The notes under the pieces are model-generated. The model searched no databases and was not told where the DNA came from. It saw only the letters and a list, made by a program, of their open reading frames with translations. A stretch of DNA of 64,000 nucleotides from CAYTZH01 sp964442285 (GTDB taxonomy: Bacteria > Myxococcota_A > UBA9160 > JAFDET01), in the NCBI GenBank assembly GCA_964442285.1, contig CAYTZH010000020.1:17103-81102 (forward strand), written 5' to 3'. The position numbers and the translations under genes are program-made. Every line of letters starts with the position of its first letter. The stretch's first letter is position 1. This document shows positions 15,761-24,454 of the stretch, piece by piece.

Positions 15761-16603
15761 CTAGGCGTCGGAGAAGACCAGGTCGCCGCGGGGGACCAGG
15801 CCCGAGACCAGCTGCTCCGGCACGCGGCCCGCGAAGGGCCGCTCGGCCCGGGTCGCCATGATCCCCTCCCGCTCCTGCAGCCCGCGCATGCTGAGGAGCT
15901 GACCCGTGAACGACGGCGGCTGCTGCAGCACCCAGCGCATGCCCTCGGCCGCCACCTCGCAGGGCTCCCAGCCACTGCGGTCCACGCCCGGCGTGTTGGC
16001 GACGAAGCCCTCCGAGGCCACCGGCACGTCGATGCGGAACACGTTCACGGCCACGCCGTCGTCGTGGAGCGTGTTGGCCGCGTCGACGCTCATCCGCTCG
16101 AGCCCGATCTTGGAGACGCCGTAGGCCATCAGGCCCGGCGTCGGCACGAGCCCGGCCACCGACGAGACGTTCACCACGGCGCCGCCCCCGCCCGCCCGCA
16201 TGGCCCGGGCCGCCTCGCGCATGGCGATCATCGGGGCGCGCAGGTTCACGGCCATCAGCAGCTCGTAGCGGCGCAGGGGAATGTCCAGGTCGCCCACGAA
16301 GGTGATGGCGGCGTTGTTCACCAGCACGTCGAGGCGGCCGAAGTGATCGACGCTGCGCTGCACCATGGCCTCCACCTGCTCCGGCTCGGCCAGGTTCGTG
16401 GGGACGGCGAGGCCGTGCCGGCCCTGCGCCTCGACCCGTTCCACCGTGTCTTCGAGCGTGCCCGGGAGCTTGAGGGGTGCCTCCCGGGTGGCCCGGGCGG
16501 CGCAGGCCACGTGGCAGCCGGCCTCGGCCAGCGCCACCGCCGTGGCTGCGCCCACGCCGCGGCTGGCGCCCGTCACCAGCGCCACCTTGTCCTGCAGGTC
16601 CAT
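15761..16603 (-). CDS. Short-chain dehydrogenase/reductase
   Basis: 280 aa NAD(P)-dependent SDR. Cofactor loop TGASRGVG (11-18), the structural NNAA motif, the SS of NVSSVAG and the catalytic YGVSK (Tyr/Lys pair) are all present, so the Ser-Tyr-Lys chemistry is intact. The C-terminal 40 residues extend beyond the core fold. Last gene of a four-gene leftward operon (monooxygenase, acyl-CoA dehydrogenase, kinase, SDR; gaps 10, 8 and 19 nt). It probably oxidises or reduces an alcohol/ketone intermediate in the same pathway. Substrate not deducible. Confidence 0.93.
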   Translation of the reverse strand: MDLQDKVALVTGASRGVGAATAVALAEAGCHVACAARATREAPLKLPGTLEDTVERVEAQGRHGLAVPTNLAEPEQVEAMVQRSVDHFGRLDVLVNNAAITFVGDLDIPLRRYELLMAVNLRAPMIAMREAARAMRAGGGGAVVNVSSVAGLVPTPGLMAYGVSKIGLERMSVDAANTLHDDGVAVNVFRIDVPVASEGFVANTPGVDRSGWEPCEVAAEGMRWVLQQPPSFTGQLLSMRGLQEREGIMATRAERPFAGRVPEQLVSGLVPRGDLVFSDA

Positions 16604-16622
16604 CGCCGTCTCCCGCGCGCGC

Positions 16623-17669
16623 CTACGCGAGGCGACGCGCCAGCTCGGCGCCCCGGCGGGCCATCTCGAGGACCACGTCGCCGAAGCGCTCCATCTTCGG
16701 GTTGTCCGCGCCGCCCTTCACGTAGCGGGCGTAGCCGCCCTCCAGCACGCAGGCCATCTTGAAGCGGGCCAGCACCTCGTAGTAGTCCAGGTGGTCGATC
16801 GGAAGCCCGCTCCGCTCCGCGTAGCGGGCGGCCAGCTCGGCCCGGGTGGGCATGCCCTCGAAGTCGACGAGGCCCATCTCGCTCTCGGGCTCCCCGGGAT
16901 CGCGCCAGGCCATCAGGACCCAGCCCAGGTCGAGCAGGGGATCGCCCACCGTCGACATCTCCCAGTCCACGATCGCCGCCATGCGGGCCGGTACACCAGG
17001 ACGGAACATCACGTTGGCGAAGCTGTAGTCGCCGTGGAGGATGCCCGGCGTGAAGCGCTCCGGCGTGTGACTGCGCAGCCAGTCGGCGCAGTCGTCGAGG
17101 CCGGGGATCTCGCGGAAGCGGAAGCGCGCCAGGTGGGCCAGCCAGCGGTCGACCTGACGATCCAGGAAGCCCTCCGGCCTGCCGAAGCCCTCGAGGCCCG
17201 CGCCCCGCCAGTCGACCCGCGCCAGCCGGGCGATGGCGTCCACGAGCTCCCAGGCCAGGCCCCGGCGCGCCTCGGCGTCGGAGGCGAAGGGCTCGGGCAG
17301 GCCGCCGTCCATGACCGACCAGCCCTCGACGTACGCCATCAGGTAGAAGCAGGCGCCGAGGACGTCCGGGTCGTCGCAGGCCGCGACGGCCCGGGCGTGG
17401 GGCACGTCGCTCTCCGCCAGGGCGGCCAGCACGCGGTACTCGCGCAGCATGGTCTCGTTGCGGCCCGGCGGCACGATCCGGGGAGGGCGCCGCAGGGCGA
17501 GGCGCAGCTCGCCCCGGCGGATCTCGAAGAGCTCGTTGGAGGCGCCGCCGCTGATGAAGCGGCTCGACAGCGGCTCGCCGGCCCCGGGGAGGCCCCGGGC
17601 GTCCATCCAGCGGGCCAGCGCGGTCTCGTCGACCAGGCCTGCCGTGCGTTCGGCCTCGGACTCGCTCAC
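16623..17669 (-). CDS. APH-family phosphotransferase (ACAD10/11-type kinase)
   Basis: 348 aa kinase-like protein of the aminoglycoside phosphotransferase superfamily. The catalytic loop HGDYSFANVMF and the metal-binding AIVDWE are typical. It sits 8 nt after an acyl-CoA dehydrogenase gene. In animals ACAD10/11 the same two domains are fused and phosphorylate then dehydrate 4-hydroxyacyl-CoAs; bacterial neighbours of this type are inferred to do the same. That is a better reading than antibiotic resistance. GTG 17669 gives the family length; the open frame continues upstream only as antisense-like Arg/Pro sequence. Confidence 0.88.
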   Translation of the reverse strand: MSESEAERTAGLVDETALARWMDARGLPGAGEPLSSRFISGGASNELFEIRRGELRLALRRPPRIVPPGRNETMLREYRVLAALAESDVPHARAVAACDDPDVLGACFYLMAYVEGWSVMDGGLPEPFASDAEARRGLAWELVDAIARLARVDWRGAGLEGFGRPEGFLDRQVDRWLAHLARFRFREIPGLDDCADWLRSHTPERFTPGILHGDYSFANVMFRPGVPARMAAIVDWEMSTVGDPLLDLGWVLMAWRDPGEPESEMGLVDFEGMPTRAELAARYAERSGLPIDHLDYYEVLARFKMACVLEGGYARYVKGGADNPKMERFGDVVLEMARRGAELARRLA

Positions 17670-17677
17670 ACCGTCTC

Positions 17678-18982
17678 CTACAGGTTGCCCACGTCGAGGT
17701 CCAGGGCGTAGGCGAGGCGCTCCTTCGCGCGCTGGATGCGCGGCGGCAGGTGCTCGCTGGGGAAGAGGCCCGGGGCCGGCTCCGCGTCCTTCAGGACCTG
17801 ACGGGCGATGGTCTCCTGGTGCACCTCGGTGGGGCCATCGGCGATGCCGAGCACCGGCGCCATCATCCACATGCGCGCCAGGGGCAGCTCGTTGGAGACG
17901 CCCAGGGCCCCGTGCAGGTGCACGGCGCGGTAGACCACGTCGCGCAGGATGCGCACCGTCGCCACCTTGCAGGCGGCGATGTGGGTGCGCGCCGCGCGGG
18001 CGCCGCGCCGATCCACCTCCCAGGCGGCCCTCAGCACGAGCAGGCGGAACTGCTCGATCTCGATCCAGGAGTCCGCCAGCATCTGCTGCACCGCCTGCTT
18101 GTCGCCGAGGCGCGAGCCGCGCACCTGTCGGCTCACGGCGCGCTCCCGCATCATGTCGAAGGCCCGGCTCACGGTCCCGATGGTGCGCATGGCGTGGTGC
18201 AGGCGACCGCCCCCCAAACGGGTCTGAGCGATGGCGAAGGCCTGCCCCTCGCCGCCCAGGAGGTTCTCGGCGGGCACCCGCACGTCGTTCCAGCGCAGGT
18301 AGCCGTGCTCGCCCTCGCCGAGGGGTTCGCCCATGAGGCCCACGTGGCGGACCACCTCGATGCCGGGGGTCTCGGCCGGCACCAGGAACATGGACATGCC
18401 CCGGTAGGCCCCGGCGTCCGGATCGGTGACGCACATGACGATGAAGAACGAGGCGAGCCGCGCGTGGGAGGCGAACCATTTCTCGCCGCGGATCACCCAG
18501 TGGTCGCCGTCGCGCACCGCCCGACACGTGAAAAGCGTCGGGTCGGCCCCCGCGTGGGGCTCGGTCATCGCGTAGCAGGAGACGATCTCGCCGGCGAGCA
18601 GCGGCGCGAGGAAGCGCTGCTTCTGGGCCTCGCTGCCGTAGTGGGCGAGGATCTCGGCATTGCCGGAGTCCGGGGCCTGGCAGCCGAAGACGCTCGGGGC
18701 CCAGGCCGAGCGGCCGAGGATCTCGTTCAGCAGGGCGAGCCGGACCTGGCCGTAGCCCAGGCCGCCGAGCTCGGGCCCCAGGTGGCAGGCCCACAGCCCC
18801 TGTTCGCGCACCCGCTCCTGGAGCGGCGCTCGCAGCCTGCGGGTGGTCTCCTGGGTCGGGTCGAAGGGATCGGCGGCCTCGCGCCAGAGGAGGTCGAGGG
18901 GCTCGACCTCCTCCCGCACGAAGTCCCGCACCCAGTCGAGCTTCTCCTGGAAGTCGGGCTCGGTCTCGAAATCCCAGGCCAC
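17678..18982 (-). CDS. Acyl-CoA dehydrogenase (ACAD11-like)
   Basis: 434 aa FAD-dependent acyl-CoA dehydrogenase. YAMTEPHAGAD and the following KWFASHA contact flavin and substrate; the C-terminal domain has HGALGVSNELPLARMW and the GPTEVHQ loop characteristic of ACAD10/11-related enzymes. It introduces a double bond in, or helps dehydrate, an acyl-CoA and passes electrons to ETF. Together with the adjacent APH-type kinase this suggests handling of 4-hydroxyacyl-CoAs such as those from lactones, a good fit with the Baeyer-Villiger-type gene immediately upstream, which would make esters or lactones. Confidence 0.93.
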   Translation of the reverse strand: MAWDFETEPDFQEKLDWVRDFVREEVEPLDLLWREAADPFDPTQETTRRLRAPLQERVREQGLWACHLGPELGGLGYGQVRLALLNEILGRSAWAPSVFGCQAPDSGNAEILAHYGSEAQKQRFLAPLLAGEIVSCYAMTEPHAGADPTLFTCRAVRDGDHWVIRGEKWFASHARLASFFIVMCVTDPDAGAYRGMSMFLVPAETPGIEVVRHVGLMGEPLGEGEHGYLRWNDVRVPAENLLGGEGQAFAIAQTRLGGGRLHHAMRTIGTVSRAFDMMRERAVSRQVRGSRLGDKQAVQQMLADSWIEIEQFRLLVLRAAWEVDRRGARAARTHIAACKVATVRILRDVVYRAVHLHGALGVSNELPLARMWMMAPVLGIADGPTEVHQETIARQVLKDAEPAPGLFPSEHLPPRIQRAKERLAYALDLDVGNL

Positions 18983-18992
18983 GGGCGCGCGC

Positions 18993-20546
18993 TCAGCCCG
19001 ACGCGGCCACGCGGGGCGGTGTCTCCGCGTCGGCGACCGGGGCCGCGCGGTCCCGCGCCCGCTGGCGGTAGCGCGTGAGGTCGGCCCTGCGGGTCCGCCA
19101 CCAGTAGCGGCTCACCGTGCCCATCCAGTTGTTGGTGATGCGACCGGCCCGGGTCTTGTACCAGCTGCGGTCGGTGGCGGCCCAGGGCGTGCGGGCCAGA
19201 GCCGTCTGCACCTCGCGGTCGAAGCGCTCGAGCACGTCGGGCCGCAGGTCCACGGACTGGAGGTCTCGGGCCAGCATCCGCTCGATCAGGTCGAGGATGT
19301 AGCGGGTCTGGCACTCGATCATGAAGATGATCGAGTTGTGTCCGAGATTGGTGTTGGGTCCGTACATCAGGAACAGGTTGGGATAGGCGGGGACCGCGAT
19401 CCCCAGGTAGGCGCGCGCGCCGTCGCTCCAGTCGTCGGCGAGGCGGCGGCCGCCGAGACCGCGGATCTCCATGGGCGCCAGGAACTCCGTGGTCTGGAAG
19501 CCCGTGGCCAGGACCAGCACGTCCGCCGAGTGGCGCGCCCCGTCCTCCGTCACCACGGCATCCGCTTCGATCGCGCGGATGGGCTCGGTCACCAGGTCCA
19601 CGTGGTCCTGGAGCAGGCAGGCGTAGTAGTCGTCGGAGATCAGGATGCGCTTGCCGCCGATGGGGTAGTCCGGGGTGAGCTTCCGGCGCAGCTCGGGATC
19701 GGGCACCGTCTCCGCCAGGTGCTTCAGCGCCATTCGCTGGGTGTAGCGATTCATGCGGCTGCCCTGCCGGAAGTTCAGCCAGCCGATCTCCAGGCGCGCC
19801 CAGATCAGGAAGCGGTGGAGCTTCGCCCGCCAGGGCTGCCGGGCGAAGCGCGCCTTCTCCTCTTCGGTGTAGGTGCGGTCGCCGCGGGGCATCATCCAGT
19901 TGGCGCTGCGCTGGAAGACGGTCACGTGCGCCGCCCGCTTCGCCACCTGGGGGATCAGCTGGATGGCGCTGGCGGCGTTGCCGACGACCGCCACGCGCCG
20001 GCCTTCGAGGGGGACCGTCGCGTCCCAGCGGGCCGAGTGGAAGCAGGGGCCTGCGAAGCGCTCGAGGCCGGGGAGGTCCGGGACCTGCGGCCGGTGCAGC
20101 TGGCCGACGCCGCTCACCAGGAACTCGGCCGTGAGCTCCTCGCCGCCCGCCAGCCGGACCCGCCAGACGCCCGCGTCCGCGTCGAAGTCCGCCCGCTCCA
20201 CCTCGCAGCCGAAGCGGATGTGCGGGCGGACGCCGTATTTGTCCGCGCAGTGGTCCATGTAGGCCAGGATCTCCGGCTGGGGCGACCACTTGCGGGACCA
20301 GTCGGTCTTCTGCTCGAAGGAGAAGCAGTAGAGGAGGGAGGGCACGTCGCAGGCGGCGCCCGGGTAGACGTTCTCGCGCCAGGTCCCGCCGAGCCGGTCC
20401 GCCTTCTCCAGGATCGTGAAGCCGTGGAGACCCGCCTGCTTGAGCTGGATGCCCAGGCAGAGGCCCGAGAAGCCCGCGCCGACGATGAGTACGCGGGGGG
20501 GATGGTCGCTGGGGCGGTGCCGGGCGCTGGGGGGCGACGCTTCCAT
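18993..20546 (-). CDS. Baeyer-Villiger-type flavin monooxygenase
   Basis: 517 aa class B flavoprotein monooxygenase. FAD loop GAGFSG (23-28), NADPH loop around VVGNAASA (187-194) and the fingerprint FxGxxxHxxxW as FAGPCFHSARW (164-174), which marks type I Baeyer-Villiger monooxygenases. Expected reaction: oxygen insertion next to a ketone using NADPH and O2. ATG 20546 was chosen because it starts just before the FAD fold; the open frame upstream to 20648 runs through the divergent promoter. First gene of the four-gene operon with the acyl-CoA dehydrogenase, kinase and SDR, consistent with degradation of a cyclic or long-chain ketone. Confidence 0.92.
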   Translation of the reverse strand: MEASPPSARHRPSDHPPRVLIVGAGFSGLCLGIQLKQAGLHGFTILEKADRLGGTWRENVYPGAACDVPSLLYCFSFEQKTDWSRKWSPQPEILAYMDHCADKYGVRPHIRFGCEVERADFDADAGVWRVRLAGGEELTAEFLVSGVGQLHRPQVPDLPGLERFAGPCFHSARWDATVPLEGRRVAVVGNAASAIQLIPQVAKRAAHVTVFQRSANWMMPRGDRTYTEEEKARFARQPWRAKLHRFLIWARLEIGWLNFRQGSRMNRYTQRMALKHLAETVPDPELRRKLTPDYPIGGKRILISDDYYACLLQDHVDLVTEPIRAIEADAVVTEDGARHSADVLVLATGFQTTEFLAPMEIRGLGGRRLADDWSDGARAYLGIAVPAYPNLFLMYGPNTNLGHNSIIFMIECQTRYILDLIERMLARDLQSVDLRPDVLERFDREVQTALARTPWAATDRSWYKTRAGRITNNWMGTVSRYWWRTRRADLTRYRQRARDRAAPVADAETPPRVAASG

Positions 20547-20598
20547 GGCGACAGCTTCGGCGCTCCGCGTGACCGGGGCAAGCCCCGTCCGGCTCCGG

Positions 20599-20628
20599 GT
20601 GACCGGGGCGCGCCGTGTCCGGTAGGCT
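20599..20628 (+). promoter_or_regulatory. Promoter of the SnoaL-like gene
   Basis: GTGACC (20599-20604), 18 nt, TAGGCT (20623-20628), followed by GGAGGT at 20636-20641 and ATG 20647. A near copy of the GTGACCGGGGC segment lies at 20570-20580, so the region has a short direct repeat. Confidence 0.35.
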
Positions 20629-20646
20629 CTCCGACGGAGGTGCCCC

Positions 20647-21129
20647 ATGGCCCGGATCCCGCGCGAAGCGCTCCAGTCCGCCTTCCGCCGCTACAACGAG
20701 GCCCGCGACGCGGCGTCCCGCAGCGGCGACTGGGGAGTCTGGGCCGACCGCTTCACCGAGGATGCCCGCTACGTGGAGCACGCCTACGGCGAGTTCCGGG
20801 GCCGCGAGGCCATCCGCGCGTGGATCACCGGCGTGATGGCGCCGTACCCGCAGATGACGTTCCCCCAGGACTGGGTTGCGATCGACGAGGAGCGCGGCGC
20901 CGTCGTCTTCCAGTGCCAGAACCAGTTCCCGGAGCCCTTCGACGCCGACGGACGTCCCTTCGGCTTCCCCAGCTGGACCCGCCTGGTGTACGGGCACGAC
21001 GGTCTCTGGCAGTCCGAGGAGGACGTCTACAACCCGGCCCGCGACGCGGGGCGGGTGTTCAAGGCCTGGGTCCAGGCGGGCGGGCGACCGCTCGCGAAGG
21101 AGCAGGTCGCGATGCGTCACCGCGCCTGA
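20647..21129 (+). CDS. SnoaL-like (NTF2-fold) protein
   Basis: 160 aa single-domain protein with the SnoaL/NTF2 pattern: an N-terminal helix (REALQSAFRRYNEARDAA), WADRFTEDARYVEH, a GREAIRAWI helix and a sheet-rich second half (AVVFQCQNQF, WQSEEDVYN). These folds serve as cyclases, isomerases or dehydratases in catabolic pathways. It has a strong GGAGGT ribosome site and is divergently transcribed from the Baeyer-Villiger operon with 100 bp between, so a role on the same substrate class is plausible. No catalytic residue can be named with confidence. Confidence 0.8.
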   Translation: MARIPREALQSAFRRYNEARDAASRSGDWGVWADRFTEDARYVEHAYGEFRGREAIRAWITGVMAPYPQMTFPQDWVAIDEERGAVVFQCQNQFPEPFDADGRPFGFPSWTRLVYGHDGLWQSEEDVYNPARDAGRVFKAWVQAGGRPLAKEQVAMRHRA

Positions 21130-21151
21130 GTCGCGGGACGGGCCGGCCGCG

Positions 21152-24100
21152 TCAGGCGGCCCCGCGCGGCGCCGGCTCCGGTCCCAGGCGCAGCGCCAGG
21201 CGGTGTCGCCCCGGTCGGATGCGGTAGCGGGGAAGTACGTCGGGGCCGCAGCTCCCGGTACCGAGACCGCGATGGGCGGCGTCCAGGTGCAGGAAGACCT
21301 CGGGACGTGGGATGATCTCGTTCGTGTGTCGGGCGGCGAAGAGGTCGCTCGCGCTGAAGTGGCTGGCCGAGAAGCCGAAGGGCGCGCCCAGGCTCGACAC
21401 CCGGAGTCCGGGGCCGTCGACGCTCCGGAGCACGACCCAACGGGTATCCACGTGGTGCCCGTGCTCCTGGGGCACCACGTAGGGCACGTACTGATCGCTC
21501 ACGCTGCTCTCGAAGCGGCCGCGGCGGGCGCCGGCACGGCGGTCCGGGTAGCTCTCGTGGGGGCCGCGGCCCAGCCACGCGAGCCCTTCGAGCTCCGGCG
21601 CCAGCACGAGGAGCAGACCCACCCGGGGCAGGTCGTCGAGGGCGTCGGGCACCTGGAACGCGCTGCGCAGCTCGACAACGCCGTCGGGCCCGATCCGCCA
21701 GACGGCGCGATGAGCGAGTCCGTGGGGGGTCTCCTCGTGCGCGACCAGCTCCACCGCGCCGTTGCGGAGCTGGCGCACCCGGGCGGGCTCGGCCTTCGGC
21801 GCGAGCGCCTCGAGGCCCCAGGCCTGCCAGCGCCCCATGGGCTTCTGCTCCTGGCCGCCCACGGCCTTGATGCCGTCGTTGTCGGTGGGCGCCCGCCAGG
21901 CGCAGAGCGCCGGCCCCGACGCGACCAGCACCCGGTCGCCGACGCACCAGCGCACGAGGCGCCCGCTGGCCTCCTCGAACTCCAGCCGGCTCTTGCCCGC
22001 CGCCACCGCCACACAGCCCTCGGAGCGCGCCAGGGCCGGCTCCTCGCTGGGGGCGGGTCGGCGCGCGCGCGCGTTCGAGGTGGGGCGCGCGTGTGCGTTC
22101 GAGGCGGGGCGCGCGCGGGCCTTCCAGGGCAGGCGCAGCTGGGCCCACGCCACCTCGTGTCCCCGCGGCGCCCAGTCCGTGGCGCGGCCGAGCACGAACG
22201 AGAGGGTGAGCCAGGCCTCCTCGCCGGCCTCGAGCGGGGCGGGGCGCAGGTCGAGCCGGACCTCCTGGGTCTCGCCGGGGCCGGCCGTGAGCTTCGGGAG
22301 CGAGCCGCGCTGCCGCGGGCGGCCGTCCACCTCCACAAGGAAGCGGCCGCGCAGGTCCGAGAGGTCGCGGAACTCGCGCTTGTTGCGGATCCGCAGCCGC
22401 CCCCGCGCCAGGTCGCCCGGCTCGACCCCCACCGGCTGCGCCAGGGTCGCCAGCTCGGCGAGGGCCGGGTGCGGCACGCGGTCGGGGCCGACCAGGCCGT
22501 TGATGCAGAAGTTGGCGTCGTTCGGGACGTCGCCGAAGTCGCCGCCGTAGGCGAAGTAGCGCGCTCCCGCCGGGTCGGTGCGCTCGAGCCCCTGGTCGAT
22601 CCAGTCCCAGACGAAGCCGCCCTGCAGGCCCCGGTGGCGCTCGAAGGCCGCCCAGTAGTCCGACAGGGAGCCGTTGGAGTTGCCCATGGCGTGGGAGTAC
22701 TCGCAGAGGATCAGCGGGCGATGGTCGCGGGTGGTCCGGGCCCAGGCGACGATCGCCTCGAGGGGGGCGTACATCGGGCAGATCACATCGGTGGCGCGGG
22801 GGACGTCGTCCAGGCGGAAGCGCAGGGCGCCCTCGTAGTGCAGGGGACGCGTCGGGTCGTTGCCCCGGATCCAGCCGGCCATGGCCTCGTGGTTGGCCCC
22901 GAAGCCGCTCTCGTTGCCGAGGGACCAGAGGATCACACAGGGATGGTTCGCGGCGCGCTGCACCATGCGCATGGCGCGGTCCAGGAAGGCCGGCGCCCAG
23001 CGGGGGTCGTGGCAGAGGCTCGCCAGGTTGGCGTGGGCCTCCAGGTCGGCCTCGTCCACCACGTAGAGGCCGAGCTCGTCGCACAGCTCGTACCAGCGGC
23101 GGTCCATCGGGTAGTGGGAGTTGCGGACGGCGTTGAGGTTGGCCCGCTTCATCAGCCGCAGGTCGTCGCGCATGTCCTCGAGCGTGACGGCCTTGCCCCG
23201 GGTCGGGTGGTGCTCGTGACGATTCACGCCGCGGATCATCACGGGCCGTCCGTTGACCCGGAGCGCCCGGTCCCGCACCTCCACCCGCCGGAAGCCCACG
23301 CGGCAGGTGACGGACTCCCGCTCCCCGCCCTCGGGGTCGAGGAGCGAAGCCACGACGCGGTACAGCGTCGGCGTCTCGGCCGTCCAGGGTCGGGGATGGC
23401 GCACGGGCGCGATCGCCTCCGCGCGCTGGCCCGCGAAGAGGTAGGGGTTGCGGTCGCTCGCAACCGCCGCCTCCAGGGGCCGGCCCACGGGGCGTCCGCG
23501 GGGGTCCAGGAGCGACGCGCGCAGCCGCCAGCCCGCCTCGATCGGTGCCTCGGAGCCCACGTCCGCCCGCAGGTGCAGGAGACCGTCGCCGGTGTCGGGA
23601 TCGAAGTCGCCGCGCACCCGCAGGTCGAACAGATGGGTGCGGCCGGTGGCGTAGAGGAAGACCTCGCGGAAGAGACCGCCGTGGTGCCAGTGGTCCTGGT
23701 CCTCGAGGTAGGTGCCGTCGCACCAGCGCGCGACGGCCACCGCGAGCTGGTTGCGGCCCGGCTGGAGCAGCGCCGTGGCGTCGAACTCCGCCGGGAGCCG
23801 CGAGCCCTTGCTCAGGCCCAGGGGCCGCCCGTTCAGCCAGACGTAGAGCACGCTCTCGGCGCCGCCGAAGTGGAGCACCACCCGCCGCTCCCGCCAGTCC
23901 TCGGGGAGCCCGAAGGCGGTGCGGTAGAGGCCGGTCGGGTTCTCGGCGGGGACCCGGGGCGGGTCGTTCGCGAAGGGCATCTGCACGTTGGTGTACCGGG
24001 GCCGGTCGTAGCCCTGGAGCGTCCAGTGGCCGGGCACCCGGATGCGGGGCCAGCCGGCGTCGTCCAGGTCCGGCGAGGGGAACTCGCCCGGGACGTCCTC

Positions 24101-24292
24101 GGGTCGGTCCACGAGTCGGAAGGCCCAGTCGCCGTCGAGGGACCGGAACCAGGGCGAGGCCTCCCGCGGACCGGCCAGGGCGGCCCGCGCGTTGGGGAAG
24201 GGCACCAGCGGGGCGCGGCCGGGGAGGCGGCCCAGGCCGGTGCACTCGGGCTCCTCCCAGCTGCGCCATCCCGCTTCGCCGAAGCCCCGCAC
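21152..24292 (-). CDS. lacZ: Beta-galactosidase, glycoside hydrolase family 2
   Basis: 1046 aa, full length for LacZ-type GH2. Domains in order: sugar-binding (about 45-215), Ig-like (220-335), TIM barrel (336-630), second Ig-like (635-720) and the C-terminal Bgal_small_N beta-supersandwich (760-1040). Acid/base Glu461 lies in WSLGNES and nucleophile Glu531 in LCEYSHAMGN. No signal peptide, so cytoplasmic. Between domains 4 and 5 (nt about 22055-22120) an unusual linker repeats ARPxSNARA-type units, encoded by near-identical DNA, which looks like local expansion. It stands alone: no transporter or regulator nearby. The start is placed at ATG 24292; four 23-bp tandem repeats lie just upstream. 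Confidence 0.93.
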   Translation of the reverse strand: MRGFGEAGWRSWEEPECTGLGRLPGRAPLVPFPNARAALAGPREASPWFRSLDGDWAFRLVDRPEDVPGEFPSPDLDDAGWPRIRVPGHWTLQGYDRPRYTNVQMPFANDPPRVPAENPTGLYRTAFGLPEDWRERRVVLHFGGAESVLYVWLNGRPLGLSKGSRLPAEFDATALLQPGRNQLAVAVARWCDGTYLEDQDHWHHGGLFREVFLYATGRTHLFDLRVRGDFDPDTGDGLLHLRADVGSEAPIEAGWRLRASLLDPRGRPVGRPLEAAVASDRNPYLFAGQRAEAIAPVRHPRPWTAETPTLYRVVASLLDPEGGERESVTCRVGFRRVEVRDRALRVNGRPVMIRGVNRHEHHPTRGKAVTLEDMRDDLRLMKRANLNAVRNSHYPMDRRWYELCDELGLYVVDEADLEAHANLASLCHDPRWAPAFLDRAMRMVQRAANHPCVILWSLGNESGFGANHEAMAGWIRGNDPTRPLHYEGALRFRLDDVPRATDVICPMYAPLEAIVAWARTTRDHRPLILCEYSHAMGNSNGSLSDYWAAFERHRGLQGGFVWDWIDQGLERTDPAGARYFAYGGDFGDVPNDANFCINGLVGPDRVPHPALAELATLAQPVGVEPGDLARGRLRIRNKREFRDLSDLRGRFLVEVDGRPRQRGSLPKLTAGPGETQEVRLDLRPAPLEAGEEAWLTLSFVLGRATDWAPRGHEVAWAQLRLPWKARARPASNAHARPTSNARARRPAPSEEPALARSEGCVAVAAGKSRLEFEEASGRLVRWCVGDRVLVASGPALCAWRAPTDNDGIKAVGGQEQKPMGRWQAWGLEALAPKAEPARVRQLRNGAVELVAHEETPHGLAHRAVWRIGPDGVVELRSAFQVPDALDDLPRVGLLLVLAPELEGLAWLGRGPHESYPDRRAGARRGRFESSVSDQYVPYVVPQEHGHHVDTRWVVLRSVDGPGLRVSSLGAPFGFSASHFSASDLFAARHTNEIIPRPEVFLHLDAAHRGLGTGSCGPDVLPRYRIRPGRHRLALRLGPEPAPRGAA

Positions 24293-24300
24293 GCGGGGAC

Positions 24301-24392
24301 GGTAGGCGAGGCGTCCGAGCCGCGGTAGACGAGGCGTCCGAGCCGCGGTAGGCGAGGCGTCCGAGCCGCGGTAGGCGAGGCGCCGGAGCCGG
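24301..24392. repeat. Four tandem 23-bp repeats upstream of lacZ
   Basis: Units at 24301-24323, 24324-24346, 24347-24369 and 24370-24392 with consensus GGTAGGCGAGGCGTCCGAG followed by CCGC; units 1 and 3 are identical, unit 2 has one change and unit 4 three near its end. They fill the 5' side of lacZ between its start and the divergent methyltransferase promoter. They could be a binding array or a slippage tract. Confidence 0.85.
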
Positions 24393-24419
24393 CGCCAGGG
24401 CCGCCGTGCGCTGCCTCAC

Positions 24420-24448
24420 TGACGGACCTGCGCCGATCCCCGTAGACT
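24420..24448 (+). promoter_or_regulatory. Promoter of the methyltransferase gene, probably leaderless
   Basis: TGACGG (24420-24425), 17 nt, TAGACT (24443-24448). Only 6 nt separate the -10 box from ATG 24455, so transcription should begin at or within a base or two of the start codon; no ribosome site is present. Confidence 0.5.
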
Positions 24449-24454
24449 GCCCCC

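Noticed and set aside
16623..17669. Aminoglycoside resistance gene
   Set aside because: The APH fold is real, but the operon with an ACAD11-like dehydrogenase points to acyl metabolism.
20876..24328. 1150-codon plus-strand open frame opposite lacZ
   Set aside because: It starts inside the SnoaL-like gene and runs antisense to a complete LacZ with both catalytic glutamates; composition is typical of a complement frame.
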